Positions 7,700-13,410 of a stretch of 14,303 nucleotides of DNA are shown here, piece after piece. This DNA comes from Hyphomonas sp. GTDB lineage: Bacteria > Pseudomonadota > Alphaproteobacteria > Caulobacterales > Hyphomonadaceae. The DNA lies in contig JARFRJ010000480.1 in the NCBI GenBank assembly GCA_029287305.1, forward strand, positions 1-14,303, in the 5' to 3' direction. The translations under genes and the position numbers were made by a program. Each line of letters begins with the position of its first letter. Position 1 is the first letter of the stretch. A model generated the notes under the pieces. The model searched no databases and had not been told where the DNA came from. It saw nothing but the letters and a program-made list of their open reading frames with translations.

Positions 7700-7804
7700 A
7701 TGCCTGATCCAGGAAAGATTAAATTACCCAATTCTGTAAAGGCTATACGGCCTGCACGCAAACCGAAAGAAGCAAAGCGTAGAAGACGTTCAGAGTTGAG
7801 CTGA
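7700..7804 (+). CDS. Possible small basic protein, 34 aa (uncertain)
   Basis: An ATG-TGA reading frame in the 264-bp gap between the MFS and DUF6065 genes. The protein starts MPDPGKIKLPNSVKA and ends KPKEAKRRRRSELS, so the C-terminal half is very basic (10 Lys/Arg in its last 21 residues). No clear ribosome site precedes the ATG, and I do not recognise the peptide. It could be a real small nucleic-acid- or ribosome-binding protein, or a chance ORF. The rest of this gap holds nothing else I can name apart from the presumed upstream region of the MFS gene. Confidence 0.25.
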   Translation: MPDPGKIKLPNSVKAIRPARKPKEAKRRRRSELS

Positions 7805-7861
7805 CAGTTTCAGTATAGACCCTGTCAGGCGGTGAAGCACAATAGGCCCTTAAGCCAAACC

Positions 7862-8599
7862 TTATTTGGCAAATTTGGGAGGTTTGAGGCGAAGCTTGGT
7901 GCGATGTTCCTCGGCCATATCGCCCGTGACGGTGCGTCCTTTCATATAATGACGCTGCCATCTCTCCTTCATCGCTTTTTCTTCCTTAGAATTAAGACGT
8001 GCATTGAAATCATTGCGGCTATCGCGCCATAATTCATATTCTGTTTTCAGCTCCGGATTGTCTTCAAGGCGATGCAGGAGCGGCTCGACCTGTTCCAGCT
8101 TTCCATGCTGCATCAATGTAATAAAGCAAAAAGGTTCACCGCGCTCAAAGCGCACGCGACCGGGCTTTGTCATCTGCCAATTCATCGTAAAGGGGAAGGG
8201 CAGCCAGTCGGTTTCAATCAAGCCTGTCAGAGGCGCAATGCCGTGTTTGGGCCGGTTAGGTGTGCCGCTGGCCCAGACGCCCCAGCCGGGCGGGGTGCGG
8301 AAGAGATAGCCTGTATGAAAGGTCACAATGCCGCGCCGAAAATGACTCTCCGCTAGGCTGTGAACGCCTTTGGGATGTTCATTCGATTCGATCAGGATCG
8401 CATTTTCCATGGGTCCGCCATCCCAAGTGATCTCGACATCATGCGGGCAGAGTAATTCCCAACCCGTCGAATTGGCCATGGTTAGAGGCAGGCAGCGATA
8501 GGGGTGGCGATCGGGAAACGCGTCCATCCAGTCACGTTGGCCTTTGCCGGGCACGATTTCGGGGGAATGTTCATGGATTTTATAGCAATCAAGCTTCAT
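7862..8599 (-). CDS. DUF6065 family protein
   Basis: A 245-aa soluble protein of unknown function. The pattern matches what I recall of the DUF6065 family: an N-terminal 'MKLDCYKI', then 'RDWMDAFPDRHPYRCLPLTM', 'STGWELLCP', 'FHTGYLFRTPPGWGVWASGTPNRP', 'GIAPLTGLIETDW' and 'FTMNWQMTKPG'. The middle is rich in aromatic residues and prolines and the C-terminal about 60 residues are charged and helical. I see no signal peptide, membrane segment or known catalytic motif. The start was set at 8599 because TAGGAG stands 8 bp before that ATG. An in-frame ATG at 8647 would add 16 residues but has no ribosome site. The gene is divergent from the ProXp-ala gene, with 64 bp between starts. No function is assigned. 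Confidence 0.75.
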   Translation of the reverse strand: MKLDCYKIHEHSPEIVPGKGQRDWMDAFPDRHPYRCLPLTMANSTGWELLCPHDVEITWDGGPMENAILIESNEHPKGVHSLAESHFRRGIVTFHTGYLFRTPPGWGVWASGTPNRPKHGIAPLTGLIETDWLPFPFTMNWQMTKPGRVRFERGEPFCFITLMQHGKLEQVEPLLHRLEDNPELKTEYELWRDSRNDFNARLNSKEEKAMKERWQRHYMKGRTVTGDMAEEHRTKLRLKPPKFAK

Positions 8600-8663
8600 G
8601 GCGCGCGCTCCTATACTGACCTTATCATCGCCGGCAATATGTGCCATAAATAGTTAAAAATCT

Positions 8664-9176
8664 ATGTCTGATCTGTCTCACTCTCTTTTTGATTTTCTCG
8701 ACCATCTCAAGATTGTGCATCGCACCGTCTATCATGAGGCGATTTTCACGGTTGAAGAAGGCCGCCATCTGAAGGCGCGCCTTGAGGGGGCGCATACGAA
8801 AAATCTGTTCATGCAGGATAAGGATGGGGCGCTGATACTGATCTCAGCCCATGCCGAGACGCAATTGCCGCTGAACAGGCTGCATAGGCTGATCGGCACG
8901 CGGCGCCTGTCTTTTGCCAGTGCGGATCTGTTGCAGGAGGTGCTGGGCGTTCGTCCAGGCTCGGTCACAGGCTTTGCCCTTTTGCAGGATAAGAAAATGC
9001 GCGTCCGCTTTATTTATGATTATGCTCTGGACCAGTATGACAGGCTTAATTTCCATCCCTTTACCAATACCGCCACGACACAGATTGACAGGGAGGATTT
9101 CAAGCGCTTTGTGGAGGCCACACACCATGCGTGTCTCTGTGTTGATTTTCAGACGATGCAGGCAATAGAGGCGTAA
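8664..9176 (+). CDS. ProXp-ala / PrdX-type trans-editing protein (Ala-tRNA-Pro deacylase)
   Basis: A 170-aa single-domain YbaK/INS-superfamily protein. It hydrolyses alanine wrongly attached to tRNA-Pro, backing up prolyl-tRNA synthetases that lack an editing domain; this role is known for the family. The key motif 'GAHTKNLFMQDKDG' (42-55) holds Lys46, the position equivalent to the catalytic Lys of the ProXp-ala group. 'GVRPGSVTGFAL' (95-106) is the glycine-rich loop and 'FHPFTNTATTQI' (130-141) closes the pocket. Length is normal for a free-standing member. No ribosome site is obvious before the ATG; the A/T-rich leader suggests a leaderless or weakly initiated message. It is divergent from DUF6065 and followed after 106 bp by an SDR gene with its own good ribosome site. 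A broader ProX (YbaK-like) specificity cannot be excluded. Confidence 0.88.
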   Translation: MSDLSHSLFDFLDHLKIVHRTVYHEAIFTVEEGRHLKARLEGAHTKNLFMQDKDGALILISAHAETQLPLNRLHRLIGTRRLSFASADLLQEVLGVRPGSVTGFALLQDKKMRVRFIYDYALDQYDRLNFHPFTNTATTQIDREDFKRFVEATHHACLCVDFQTMQAIEA

Positions 9177-9282
9177 GGTACAGATAGGCTCTGTCAGGCA
9201 GGGTAACATTAGGATAGGGTCGCCTATACGATATTAAAAGCGCGCATAGCCAATCAGGCGCGCATGTAAGGGAGAAAGAAAT

Positions 9283-10122
9283 ATGACAGAGATTGCCGGG
9301 AAAACCGCCTTTATTACAGGCGGTGCCAGTGGAATTGGATTTGCCATTGCCAATGCATTGGCCAAGCGCGGGGCCAATATTATGCTGGCAGATATTAATC
9401 AGGCGGCTTTGGAGACAGCCAAGGCCCATTTTGCGGATATGAATGTCGGCGTTGACACTATTTTATGTGATGTCGCCAAACCAGAGGATATGCAGAGGGC
9501 TGCCCAAGCCACGCTGGACCGTTTCGGTAAAGTGCACCTTGTCGTGAATAATGCCGGTGTTGGGCTTGGCGGCGAGCCCGGCAAGATCAAAATGCAGGAT
9601 TGGCGCTGGATTGTCGATATCAATCTGATGGGCGTTGTTCATGGCGTGGAGTTTTTCGTGCCACATATCCAAAGCCATGGTGAGGGGGGGCATATTGTGA
9701 ATGTCGCCTCTATGGCCGGGCATGGGGCGCTGGCGGGCATGGCGCCCTATCATGCAACGAAATTTGCCGTTGTGGGCTATTCAGAAGCTTTGAAGCTTGA
9801 ACTTATGCCGCATAAAATCGGGGTCAGTATTTTATGTCCGGGCTGGGTGAAAACCGCTATTCATGAAAGCGCGTCGCGCCGGCCATCTGGAAATGTCGAT
9901 ATGGACGCCGCAGAAAACCTGATTATGAAACAGGTCATTGAAAGCGGTCTGCCACCGGAACGTGTTGCCGAATGGACCGCTGATTGTGTGGAAGCGGACC
10001 GAACCTATATCTTTACTCATCCAGAAATGCGTATCGGCATTGATATGCGCTACGCCCTTCTTAAGGAAGACTATTCTGCCACCGCCGCGCATCCTGATTT
10101 TGCGGTTGCGCAAGACGGATAA
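9283..10122 (+). CDS. Classical short-chain dehydrogenase/reductase (SDR)
   Basis: A 279-aa oxidoreductase with a complete classical SDR set. The Rossmann motif is TGGASGIG (12-19). Asp37 ends strand 2 ('LADIN'), which suggests NAD(H) rather than NADP(H). NNAG is at 89-92 and Asn114 follows in 'VDINLMG'. The catalytic residues are Ser143 in 'NVASMAG' and Tyr156 and Lys160 in 'PYHATK'. 'CPGWVKT' (185-191) follows as usual. The C-terminal about 70 residues, which shape the substrate site, are not diagnostic, so the substrate is unknown. The ribosome site GGGAG sits about 9 bp before the ATG. The upstream 106 bp contain a direct repeat GCGCGCAT (two copies 19 bp apart), whose self-complementary GCGCGC could also pair. 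The gene ends at a strong hairpin terminator. Confidence 0.93.
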   Translation: MTEIAGKTAFITGGASGIGFAIANALAKRGANIMLADINQAALETAKAHFADMNVGVDTILCDVAKPEDMQRAAQATLDRFGKVHLVVNNAGVGLGGEPGKIKMQDWRWIVDINLMGVVHGVEFFVPHIQSHGEGGHIVNVASMAGHGALAGMAPYHATKFAVVGYSEALKLELMPHKIGVSILCPGWVKTAIHESASRRPSGNVDMDAAENLIMKQVIESGLPPERVAEWTADCVEADRTYIFTHPEMRIGIDMRYALLKEDYSATAAHPDFAVAQDG

Positions 10123-10127
10123 AACGA

Positions 10128-10175
10128 AACAGGCCATTCTAGGGCATGTTCTAGAATGGCCTGTTCAGCTTTTTA
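10128..10175. terminator. Strong bidirectional hairpin terminator
   Basis: A perfect 15-bp stem, 10128-10142 (AACAGGCCATTCTAG) paired with 10151-10165, with an 8-nt loop. A run of T follows at 10170-10174 on the plus strand, and A-rich sequence at 10121-10124 gives a T-run on the minus strand. It starts 5 bp after the SDR stop and overlaps the approach to the convergent DUF3313-like gene's stop at 10173, so it can terminate both. Confidence 0.88.
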
Positions 10176-10799
10176 TGATCCCGAGCCCGCCTCGGATGTC
10201 ATCTCCTCAGCCATTTCTGAACTGATAAATTTGGCCAGCTTGCGGGTCGCGCGATTGATGCCAAAATTGGCATCCTGCCAGATACCCGCTCGGATCCGGC
10301 TATCACTTAGAAGCGTGGTATAGTCTTCGCTGATATCGGCAAGGGGTTTATCCTCAACGCTCACTTGGAAGGTTAAATCCACACCGCCCGCATATAAGGA
10401 TTTGGCGCTCAGGCTAATTTGCTCTTCATAGTCTGCCATGGTTGGGCGTGATGAGCGTAAGCTGGTGATTTGTGTGGCAATGGTCAAAACATCCGGACCC
10501 GGTGCTTCGGCGATCATAACCCCTTGCTTTTCAAAGGCTTTGATCAGCGCTTCATATGTGTCTTTAGCTTTTTCAGCCTGATCACGCTCGCTGACCGGGC
10601 GATCGCCATGACTGTCGCGATAATGACGGCGCGTCTCCAGATTAAGGGTTACCGGTGCAATATAGACTTTTTCATAATCAGAAAAATTGACATCTGCCTC
10701 ATGCATTTCAAAACTGTCAAAATCACTCGCATATGCGCTCATTGCCAAGACAAGAAATCCGAGACCCATAAGGCCCCTGCGCAGGTTTGATAAGGTCAT
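10173..10799 (-). CDS. DUF3313-like secreted protein
   Basis: A 208-aa protein with an N-terminal signal peptide: charged 'MTLSNLRRG', a hydrophobic core 'LMGLGFLVLAMS' and a likely cleavage after AYA (residue 24). The mature part resembles DUF3313: 'FSDYEKVYIAPVTL' (39-52), an amphipathic helix with 'YEALIKAFEKQGV', 'APGPDVLTIATQITSLRSSRPT', then a strand-rich segment and a final helix. Most DUF3313 proteins are lipoproteins, but no Cys stands at the cleavage site here, so a soluble periplasmic location is more likely. Function is unknown. The ribosome site AGAGGA lies about 10 bp before the ATG. It is convergent with the SDR gene and seems to be transcribed alone. Confidence 0.6.
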   Translation of the reverse strand: MTLSNLRRGLMGLGFLVLAMSAYASDFDSFEMHEADVNFSDYEKVYIAPVTLNLETRRHYRDSHGDRPVSERDQAEKAKDTYEALIKAFEKQGVMIAEAPGPDVLTIATQITSLRSSRPTMADYEEQISLSAKSLYAGGVDLTFQVSVEDKPLADISEDYTTLLSDSRIRAGIWQDANFGINRATRKLAKFISSEMAEEMTSEAGSGS

Positions 10800-11123
10800 G
10801 CTTTATATCCTCTTCTTCACATCAGAGGTGATTTAGCCTGTATATACTGCACTTCAATCGGGCCTGAGGTTGAAGTACCGGCTAAAAACCCCTTATTCAC
10901 TAAGCCCGCATTAACCTATAACATAAATTAACGCGCCAGAATATTACATTCTGTTTATCAGGTGGTATAGGATGCCTTGGCGCGGCGGTTTGTGTCCTGC
11001 GGCTTATGTCATGGCCGCTTGTCTGATGGCGGTTTGTTCTTATCGGCACAGGCTGATGCATACCGGATGCATACTGGATCGGGGGCGCCGCAAGTTTCCG
11101 GATATGGTGCGCCTGCCGGACCC
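10800..11123. other. Intergenic region, 324 bp, no convincing gene
   Basis: The right-to-left promoter of the DUF3313-like gene should lie in its left part (10800-10900), which is A/T-rich, but no clear -35/-10 pair stands out. The right part (10972-11123) is G/C-rich. It has an ATG at 10972 preceded by AGGTGG-like sequence and opens a frame of 73 codons that runs into the antisense of the S24 gene. The first 25 residues are signal-like, but the frame is not supported further. I do not annotate it as a gene. Confidence 0.5.
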
Positions 11124-11741
11124 TTATTGGCTGGCCCAGAGGATACGGGCAATCCAGACAATCTCCTCCGGTTTGAAAATCCGCATCGCATAGTCTGGAT
11201 TAAAAGAGATCAACTCAATCCGGCGTTCACTTCTCTGCCCCAGCAATTTGGCCATAACCTCGCCTTCCAGTGTTTTGGCCACCACACGGTCGCCCCGGCG
11301 TATTGGCGCATTGGGCGCGACAATAATCCGGTCCCCGGCGCGGTAGACCGGTTCCATACTGTCGCCAGTAATTTCCAGCGCATAAACGGCTTCATGGCCA
11401 AGACCGGGGAAGCGGACTTCATCCCAGCCAGAGCCAACGGGAAACCCGGCATCATCAAAAAATCCGTCATTACCGGCTTGCGCAAATCCAATCAGTGGTG
11501 CGCTCGTGCCTCTATGGCCTTCAATCAGGGTCGCCAAATCATCAAAGCCCGCCCCCACAGCGCTTAAGACCTGTGCCAGGCTTTGGGTCGATGGCCAGCG
11601 CGGGCGACCATCGCGGGCAATGCGTTTGGATGGATTAAACGCCGTCGGGTCCAGCCCAGCCAATCGTGCAAGTCCGGACGGGCTGAGATTGTGTTGCCTG
11701 GCCAAAGCGTCAATTGCCTGCCAAATATCTTTATGTTTCAT
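11124..11741 (-). CDS. S24/LexA-like transcriptional repressor (XRE-type HTH plus S24 peptidase domain)
   Basis: A 205-aa regulator with two domains. Residues 1-75 form a phage-repressor-like helix-turn-helix ('LSPSGLARLAGLDPTAFN', 19-36, then 'WPSTQSLAQVLSAVG', 49-63). Residues 82-200 are an S24 peptidase domain: Ala89-Gly90 in 'FAQAGND' as possible self-cleavage site, catalytic Ser128 in 'GDSMEP', and Lys165 in 'VMAKLLG'. The Ser-Lys spacing of 37 equals that of LexA. Such proteins repress genes and in LexA/CI are inactivated by RecA-stimulated cleavage; whether this one cleaves is not known. It is encoded in a chromosomal setting without phage genes, so it is more likely a resident regulator than a prophage repressor. 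It is divergent from DUF952-pyrD across 202 bp that contain several inverted repeats, the likely site of self-regulation. The DUF952-pyrD operon is a possible second target. Confidence 0.9.
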   Translation of the reverse strand: MKHKDIWQAIDALARQHNLSPSGLARLAGLDPTAFNPSKRIARDGRPRWPSTQSLAQVLSAVGAGFDDLATLIEGHRGTSAPLIGFAQAGNDGFFDDAGFPVGSGWDEVRFPGLGHEAVYALEITGDSMEPVYRAGDRIIVAPNAPIRRGDRVVAKTLEGEVMAKLLGQRSERRIELISFNPDYAMRIFKPEEIVWIARILWASQ

Positions 11742-11803
11742 GCCAGGTGTCTCTATATCCTGATATGGCTCGGAATCACGTCTAGTAGGAATAAACAGAA
11801 AGG

Positions 11804-11823
11804 AATAGGAATATCAACCTATT
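11804..11823. promoter_or_regulatory. Dyad AATAGG-N8-CCTATT, candidate operator
   Basis: A 20-bp inverted repeat with 6-bp perfect arms, about 63 bp before the S24 repressor ATG, inside its probable leader. AGGAAT also occurs three times nearby (11787, 11801, 11807). The dyad length suits a dimeric HTH repressor; the assignment is inferred. Confidence 0.35.
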
Positions 11824-11850
11824 TCCATTTCTTTTTTAGGAAACCCCTCA

Positions 11851-11856
11851 ATTATA
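11851..11856 (-). promoter_or_regulatory. Candidate -10 box of the S24 repressor gene
   Basis: On the minus strand this reads TATAAT, a perfect -10 hexamer, 110 bp before the ATG. No strong -35 is visible at 17 bp, but the expected -35 position (about 11874-11879) overlaps one arm of the CTGTTTAAC inverted repeat. Confidence 0.35.
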
Positions 11857-11875
11857 TCGTCTCTATGCAAACTCT

Positions 11876-11918
11876 CTGTTTAACTGTCTGTAAAAATCAT
11901 CCGATACAGGTTAAACAG
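11876..11918. promoter_or_regulatory. Inverted repeat CTGTTTAAC ... GTTAAACAG, candidate operator pair
   Basis: Arms at 11876-11884 and 11910-11918 are perfect 9-bp inverted copies with 25 bp between them. The right arm runs into a 10-bp palindrome ACAGGCCTGT (11915-11924) just before the DUF952 start. The position in the divergent region suits protein-binding sites that serve both directions; not proven. Confidence 0.4.
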
Positions 11919-11943
11919 GCCTGTCAAAAGAAATAGGCCAATA

Positions 11944-12285
11944 ATGACGGAATATATGATTTACAAGATTTTAAGCGCTGAGGATTGGGCGCGGGCACGT
12001 CAGACAGGTATCAGCCAAACCGCTCTGGATGAAGGCGATGGCTATGTGCATTTCTCTACCCGCGATCAGGTCGCAGAGACGTTGCGCCTGCATTATAAGG
12101 GTGCGATGGATGTCCGACTGCTCGAATGTCGGCTTGAGGGTTTTACAGATTTACGCTGGGAGCCCGCCCGCGATGGCACGCTCTTCCCGCATCTTTATGA
12201 GGCTTTTTCCATTCATAAGGCACAGCGGGTGTGGACGCTTGAGCTTGGCGTTGAGTCTGTCCCGAAATTGCCTGAGGATTTATAA
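11944..12285 (+). CDS. DUF952 domain-containing protein
   Basis: A 113-aa single-domain DUF952 protein, normal family length. The family marks are 'YKILSAEDW' (7-15), 'DGYVHFST' (32-39, usually DGFIHLST), 'RWEP' (71-74) and 'FPHLY' (81-85). The function of DUF952 is not established; the conserved His and acidic residues suggest a small enzyme fold, but I assign no reaction. The ATG at 11944 has AGG about 7 bp upstream; Met5, where many homologues begin, is an equally possible start. It is the first gene of an operon with pyrD, which starts 2 bp after its stop. DUF952-pyrD adjacency recurs in alphaproteobacteria as far as I recall, so a link to pyrimidine metabolism is possible. Confidence 0.88.
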   Translation: MTEYMIYKILSAEDWARARQTGISQTALDEGDGYVHFSTRDQVAETLRLHYKGAMDVRLLECRLEGFTDLRWEPARDGTLFPHLYEAFSIHKAQRVWTLELGVESVPKLPEDL

Positions 12286-12287
12286 TC

Positions 12288-13358
12288 ATGTGGCTGACAC
12301 GTCTTGGCACAGAGCTGATAAAAACCCTGCCAGCAGAGCCAGCCCATGAGGCGAGCCTGAAAGCGTTAAAGCTGGGTCTTGGAACCCCGCTTTACAGCGC
12401 ACCGGACCCCCCCGCTTTGGCGACACGCCTGCCGATTTCAGGTCTTGATCTGTCCAATCCAATTGGACTTGCGGCTGGCTATGACAAAAATGCTCAAGTT
12501 TTTACCCCGCTTTTCAAGCTTGGCTTTGGCTTTGTGGAGTGCGGAACGGTGACCCCTCTGGCGCAAGCGGGTAATCCGAGGCCGCGCCTGTTTCGCCTCA
12601 GCCCAGACAAGGCTGTGATCAATCGCATGGGATTTAACAATCAGGGCCTCATCCCATTTACCGAGCGTTTCAAACAAGCCCCGCCACGCAAAGGTATTCT
12701 GGGTGCTAATATTGGCGCAAACAAGATAAGCCAAGGGGCAGCCCGGATAGAGGATTATATCAAAGGCCTGCAAGCGCTTTGGCCCTATTGCGATTATATC
12801 ACCATTAATATCTCGTCGCCGAATACGCCGGGCCTGAGGGGGTTGCAGAATAAGGATGAGCTGAAAGCGCTGCTGGAGGCGTGTCAAAATACAATTGCCG
12901 ACTTTGAGCAGAGGCGGCCTGTCTTCCTCAAACTGGCCCCTGACCTCGATGAAGAGGCGATTTTGGATATTATCACTGTCGTGCGCGGCGCGCGAAGTTT
13001 TCTGACCGGGCTGATTATTTCCAATACGACGCTGGAGCGCCCCGCCCACTTAAAAAGCGCCTTCAAAGAGGAGGCAGGCGGGCTTTCCGGGGCACCTTTA
13101 TTACAGCGCTCAACAGAAGTTTTACGTCTGTTTGCCAAACAGGTGAGAGGTGAGTTTGACCTTATCGGCGTGGGCGGAATTTCCAGCGGAGCCGATGCAT
13201 ATCTAAAAATCCGCGCGGGCGCACAGGCCGTGCAGCTTTACTCTGCCCTTGTCTATGGCGGCCCGGCGCTTGTGGTCCAAATCAAAAAAGATCTGGTGCG
13301 CCTTTTGAAAGAAGACGGGTATAGCCAGATTTCACAGGCCGTTGGCGCGGATTTATAG
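12288..13358 (+). CDS. pyrD: Dihydroorotate dehydrogenase (quinone), class 2
   Basis: A 356-aa enzyme that oxidises dihydroorotate to orotate in pyrimidine synthesis, passing electrons through FMN to membrane quinone. The N-terminal about 40 residues are the amphipathic helical extension that defines class 2 and docks on the inner membrane. The FMN barrel has 'AAGYDKN' (62-68), 'NRMGFNN' (112-118), 'NISSPNTPGLR' (174-184, with Ser177 as the catalytic base of class 2 enzymes), 'LKLAPD' (214-219, Lys215), 'ISNTT' (244-248), 'GGLSG' (264-268) and 'GVGGI' (294-298) for phosphate binding. Length and all key residues are normal. It is translated directly after DUF952 with a 2-bp gap, and its stop faces the convergent DUF917 gene 52 bp away with no clear hairpin between them. 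Confidence 0.97.
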   Translation: MWLTRLGTELIKTLPAEPAHEASLKALKLGLGTPLYSAPDPPALATRLPISGLDLSNPIGLAAGYDKNAQVFTPLFKLGFGFVECGTVTPLAQAGNPRPRLFRLSPDKAVINRMGFNNQGLIPFTERFKQAPPRKGILGANIGANKISQGAARIEDYIKGLQALWPYCDYITINISSPNTPGLRGLQNKDELKALLEACQNTIADFEQRRPVFLKLAPDLDEEAILDIITVVRGARSFLTGLIISNTTLERPAHLKSAFKEEAGGLSGAPLLQRSTEVLRLFAKQVRGEFDLIGVGGISSGADAYLKIRAGAQAVQLYSALVYGGPALVVQIKKDLVRLLKEDGYSQISQAVGADL

Positions 13359-13410
13359 AGCCTGGTCAATAGCTCTCATTGGCTTGCAAGGCTTCTGCTC
13401 TACATGTGTC

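Noticed and set aside
10977..11567. A 196-codon plus-strand frame across the S24 repressor gene
   Set aside because: It starts with TTG and is antisense to the HTH-S24 gene, whose motifs and Ser-Lys spacing are intact; the frame is a shadow.
11880..11894. CtrA-like half-site pair TTAA-N7-TAAA
   Set aside because: It lacks the full TTAA-N7-TTAA(C) consensus and partial matches are common in A/T-rich leaders.
12438..13049. A 203-codon minus-strand frame inside pyrD
   Set aside because: pyrD is complete with all FMN and catalytic motifs on the plus strand; the antisense frame has no family features.
13359..13410. Terminator between pyrD and the DUF917 gene
   Set aside because: Only a 5-bp distant AGCCT/AGGCT pairing is visible and no T-run follows; not enough to call.
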